Assembly: GCA_041486365.1 (NCBI GenBank)
Contig: JBGPLH010000136.1
Coordinates: 1-8,196 of the forward strand
Origin: JBGPLH01 sp041486365 [NCBI: Thermodesulfobacteriota bacterium]
Lineage (GTDB): Bacteria > JAUYMQ01
Direction: 5' to 3'
DNA length: 8,196 nt
Of the stretch, positions 6,455 to 8,196 are shown piece after piece (the stretch's first letter is position 1; each line of letters begins with the position of its first letter). The notes under the pieces are model-generated. The model did no database searches. It was not told the DNA's origin and saw nothing but the letters and a program-made list of their open reading frames with translations. The translations under genes and the position numbers were made by a program.

Positions 6455-7492
6455 ATGGAGTCTGGAGGGGCCGTCCGGGCGAAGTGCTCGGGACAATCGC
6501 ACGAAGTCCGAGGAATGAAGTGCGGCCGGTCCCTCCTGGGGCTGGCCGCCGTGTTCTGGGCCCTCGGAACGGGTCCGGCCTGGGCGGCCAGGGACGTCCG
6601 CGAGTACCGCCCCTTCCGCGTCTGTCCCGGCGGGGCGGTGGCCCTGAGCGGATCGGGCTTCGGAGACACGCAGATCCCCGGGGAGATGGTGGTGGTCGGG
6701 CAGGGGGGTGCCGCGCGGGGACCGGTTTCCCGAGTCACCCGCTGGAGCGCAGCCGAGATCGACGTGGTGTTGCCGGGAGCGATCCCCGCGGGGACGTACT
6801 GGATCAAGGTCTACCAGGACGGAGCGCCTTCGGGGCGCGCGCCCGAGACGCTCGTGGTGCGGGCGGATTGCGCCCCGCCGGCCGGCGTAAGCCTCCCACC
6901 AGGAAAGAGAGAGGCCCTGGAGAAACCGTTTCGCCCCGCAGGACGGGGATTCGCGGGCACAGGGCGGCCGCTCCCTGCGTCCGGAGCCCCGAGGTACGCC
7001 GTCACCGTGGCGGTGACCGATATCCGCTCCTACGACGATTGCGACAATCTGTCACCGGGGGACTGGGTCCTCTATTTCGCCGCGAAGGGCGCGGACCCGG
7101 GTGGCCGCGAAGTGAAGCAGGACAAGATCTGGCCCTCGTCGCGGGGCACCAGCCAGGATGTGGAAACGGGACGCGTGGTGCCCATCGGCTGGTCCGCCGA
7201 CCTGGGGGAGCTGGCAGGTGACAGGAACCTTGTCCTCGTGACGGCCGGTGTGGACTGCGACTCAGGCGGCGGCCTTCGACCGAGATGGTTCGTGGAGATG
7301 TCCGGGGTCGACCGGGATTGCGGCGGAGAGGAAGATATCGAGCGCTCGACGGACCACGACTCGCTCGGCACCCTGGAGCTCACGCTCACACCGGCCCAGT
7401 GGACCCGGGGAGGCACATTCGAGGGAGATACCCATGGCGGGGGCGACTGCGCCTTCCACACCTGGTTCGACGTGACCGCGACCCGGCGGTAG
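6455..7492 (+). CDS. Secreted protein with IPT/TIG-like domain and unrecognised C-terminal domain
   Basis: Predicted 345 residues; 325 if translation begins at ATG 6515. Residues 21-45 form a Sec signal with a hydrophobic core (27-38) and an A42-W-A44-A45 cleavage site; with the preferred start its n-region is unusually long. Residues about 48-136 look like an IPT/TIG Ig-like domain: V63-A-L-S-G-S-G-F-G, then S98-A-x-E-I-x-V-V-L-P, then P111-A-G-T-Y-W-I-K-V and a closing L133-V-V-R. A Pro/Gly-rich linker (140-178) leads to a beta-rich domain (180-343) that I do not recognise. The mature part has six Cys (57, 139, 196, 268, 289, 332), suitable for disulfides in an oxidising compartment. It starts 30 bp after the GMC gene and no terminator separates them, so it may be co-transcribed. 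Function is unknown; a binding or adhesion role is only a guess from the TIG fold. Confidence 0.72.
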   Translation: MESGGAVRAKCSGQSHEVRGMKCGRSLLGLAAVFWALGTGPAWAARDVREYRPFRVCPGGAVALSGSGFGDTQIPGEMVVVGQGGAARGPVSRVTRWSAAEIDVVLPGAIPAGTYWIKVYQDGAPSGRAPETLVVRADCAPPAGVSLPPGKREALEKPFRPAGRGFAGTGRPLPASGAPRYAVTVAVTDIRSYDDCDNLSPGDWVLYFAAKGADPGGREVKQDKIWPSSRGTSQDVETGRVVPIGWSADLGELAGDRNLVLVTAGVDCDSGGGLRPRWFVEMSGVDRDCGGEEDIERSTDHDSLGTLELTLTPAQWTRGGTFEGDTHGGGDCAFHTWFDVTATRR

Positions 7493-7539
7493 GGGAGTCC
7501 CTTCGAGAGAATGGCGCGCGTACGCACGGACCCAACGAC

Positions 7540-7563
7540 GAGGGCGCCCTTGCGGGCGCCCTC
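7540..7563. terminator. Perfect 10-bp hairpin between convergent genes
   Basis: GAGGGCGCCC (7540-7549), loop TTGC, and GGGCGCCCTC (7554-7563) form a perfect stem. It lies in the 95-bp gap between two convergent genes, where a shared terminator is expected. On the plus strand it is followed only by TTGCTTGG, and the T-tract is weak on the minus strand as well, so intrinsic termination may be partial. Confidence 0.65.
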
Positions 7564-7587
7564 TTGCTTGGACGCGTGCCGGAGCCT

Positions 7588-8124
7588 TCACCCCTCCAGC
7601 TCCTCCAGCAGGCTCGACAGATCGTCGGCGTGCTCCTCTTCCATCGCGAGGATTCCCTCCAGCATGCGGCGCGTCGTCGGATCCTTGTCCCCGAGGTACC
7701 GGATCATCTCCCCGTAGGAATCGATCGCCACGCGCTCGGCGACGAGGTCCTCCTTGATCATCTCGATCAGCGTCTCCCCCTCGACGTACTCGGAGTGCGA
7801 TCGCGTCGCGAGCCCCTCCGGCGAGAAGTTCGGCGCGCCGCCGAGCTGGGTGATGCGCGCCGCGATCTGATCGGCATGGACCTGCTCTTCGTTCGCGTGC
7901 TGGAGGAATTCGGCCGCCACGGGCTGCGCGTTGATCCCGCTGGCCATGTAGAAGTGACGCTTGTAGCGCAGGACGCAGACGATCTCGGTGGCGAGCGCTT
8001 CGTTGAGCAGCTTGATCACGGTCTTGAGGTCCGCCTTGTAGCCGTCAGTGACGGCGCCCTTCTCGATGTGGCGCCGGGCGCGGCTGCGAAGCGTGCGGAT
8101 ATCGGACAAGAACTTGCCTGCCAT
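7588..8124 (-). CDS. Bacterioferritin-like diiron protein (ferritin-like domain)
   Basis: Predicted 178-residue soluble four-helix protein. The diiron ligand pattern of ferroxidase centres is complete: E47; E80-x2-H83; E130; E162-x2-H165. Spacing between the first ligands (33 residues) and the last (32) is close to that of classical bacterioferritin, while the middle section (80 to 130) is about seven residues longer. A basic N-terminal extension of roughly 30 residues precedes the first helix. Probable roles are iron oxidation and storage or protection from peroxide; whether it forms a 24-mer shell or binds heme cannot be read here. The C-terminal end is acidic (E-E-L-E-G). The ATG start is backed by GGAGGA (8134-8129) 4 nt upstream. 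It runs convergently toward the TIG-domain gene and is a separate transcription unit. Confidence 0.9.
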   Translation of the reverse strand: MAGKFLSDIRTLRSRARRHIEKGAVTDGYKADLKTVIKLLNEALATEIVCVLRYKRHFYMASGINAQPVAAEFLQHANEEQVHADQIAARITQLGGAPNFSPEGLATRSHSEYVEGETLIEMIKEDLVAERVAIDSYGEMIRYLGDKDPTTRRMLEGILAMEEEHADDLSSLLEELEG

Positions 8125-8188
8125 GGGGTCCTCCCCGGATGACGTCCCCGTTCGCGCGCGTGCCGGCGCGCCCGGCGGCCGAAGCGCG

Positions 8189-8194
8189 ATGATA
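8189..8194 (-). promoter_or_regulatory. Possible -10 box of the ferritin-like gene
   Basis: TATCAT on the minus strand, 64 nt before the ATG, in otherwise very GC-rich DNA. The -35 region would lie beyond the window edge, so the promoter cannot be confirmed. The GC-rich leader (8125-8188) contains alternating GCGC tracts but no site I recognise. Confidence 0.3.
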
Positions 8195-8196
8195 CC

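Noticed and set aside
4805-6502. 565-codon minus-strand open frame antisense to the GMC gene
   Set aside because: Its translation is a His/Arg/Ala/Val-rich composition with no recognisable motif, typical of an antisense reading of GC-biased codons. The opposite strand encodes a clear GMC protein.
8144-8185. GCGC-rich alternating tracts upstream of the ferritin-like gene, considered as an operator or hairpin
   Set aside because: Short GC palindromes are expected by chance in DNA of this composition; no specific symmetrical site stands out.

Overview
This is a G+C-rich window (roughly two thirds by eye) with tightly packed genes, clear Shine-Dalgarno sites, a Tat signal, a lipobox and Sec signals. 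It looks like chromosomal DNA of a high-GC, Gram-negative-type bacterium, perhaps a soil or metagenomic lineage. The phylum cannot be fixed from the sequence. I saw no tRNA or rRNA gene, CRISPR array, IS element or phage gene.

Layout. Positions 1-4097 hold a minus-strand, operon-like run with gaps of 19-49 bp. In transcription order it contains an exported protein with two DUF1259 (LppY/LpqO-type) repeats, a full-length two-domain chromate transporter (ChrA/CHR family), a glutathione S-transferase-fold protein, a lipoprotein with two tandem CycH/CcmI-type Ig-like domains, and the first three codons of another gene that leaves the window. Both chrA and the lipoprotein gene appear to start at TTG. 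A divergent control region (4098-4268) carries a good sigma70-type promoter for the plus strand. Positions 4269-6424 hold a translationally coupled pair: a Tat-signal small subunit (gluconate dehydrogenase subunit 3-like) and a GMC flavoprotein. The flavoprotein has a C-x5-C-x3-C motif matching the 3Fe-4S ligand spacing of bacterial FAD-glucose dehydrogenase. Thirty bases later (6455-7492) lies a secreted protein with an IPT/TIG-like domain and an unrecognised Cys-containing C-terminal half. A 10-bp perfect hairpin at 7540-7563 separates it from a convergent bacterioferritin-like diiron protein (7588-8124, minus strand).

How the genes may work together (inference). The leftward operon joins a chromate or oxyanion exporter to envelope proteins and a thiol-transferase-fold protein in place of the usual ChrB partner. 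The rightward operon encodes a periplasmic dehydrogenase of the gamma-alpha type, but no cytochrome c (beta) subunit is present, so its electron acceptor is unknown. The ferritin-like gene is separate and probably serves iron or oxidative-stress handling. The least described elements are the duplicated-Ig_CycH lipoprotein, the DUF1259-ChrA-GST arrangement and the TIG protein beside the dehydrogenase.
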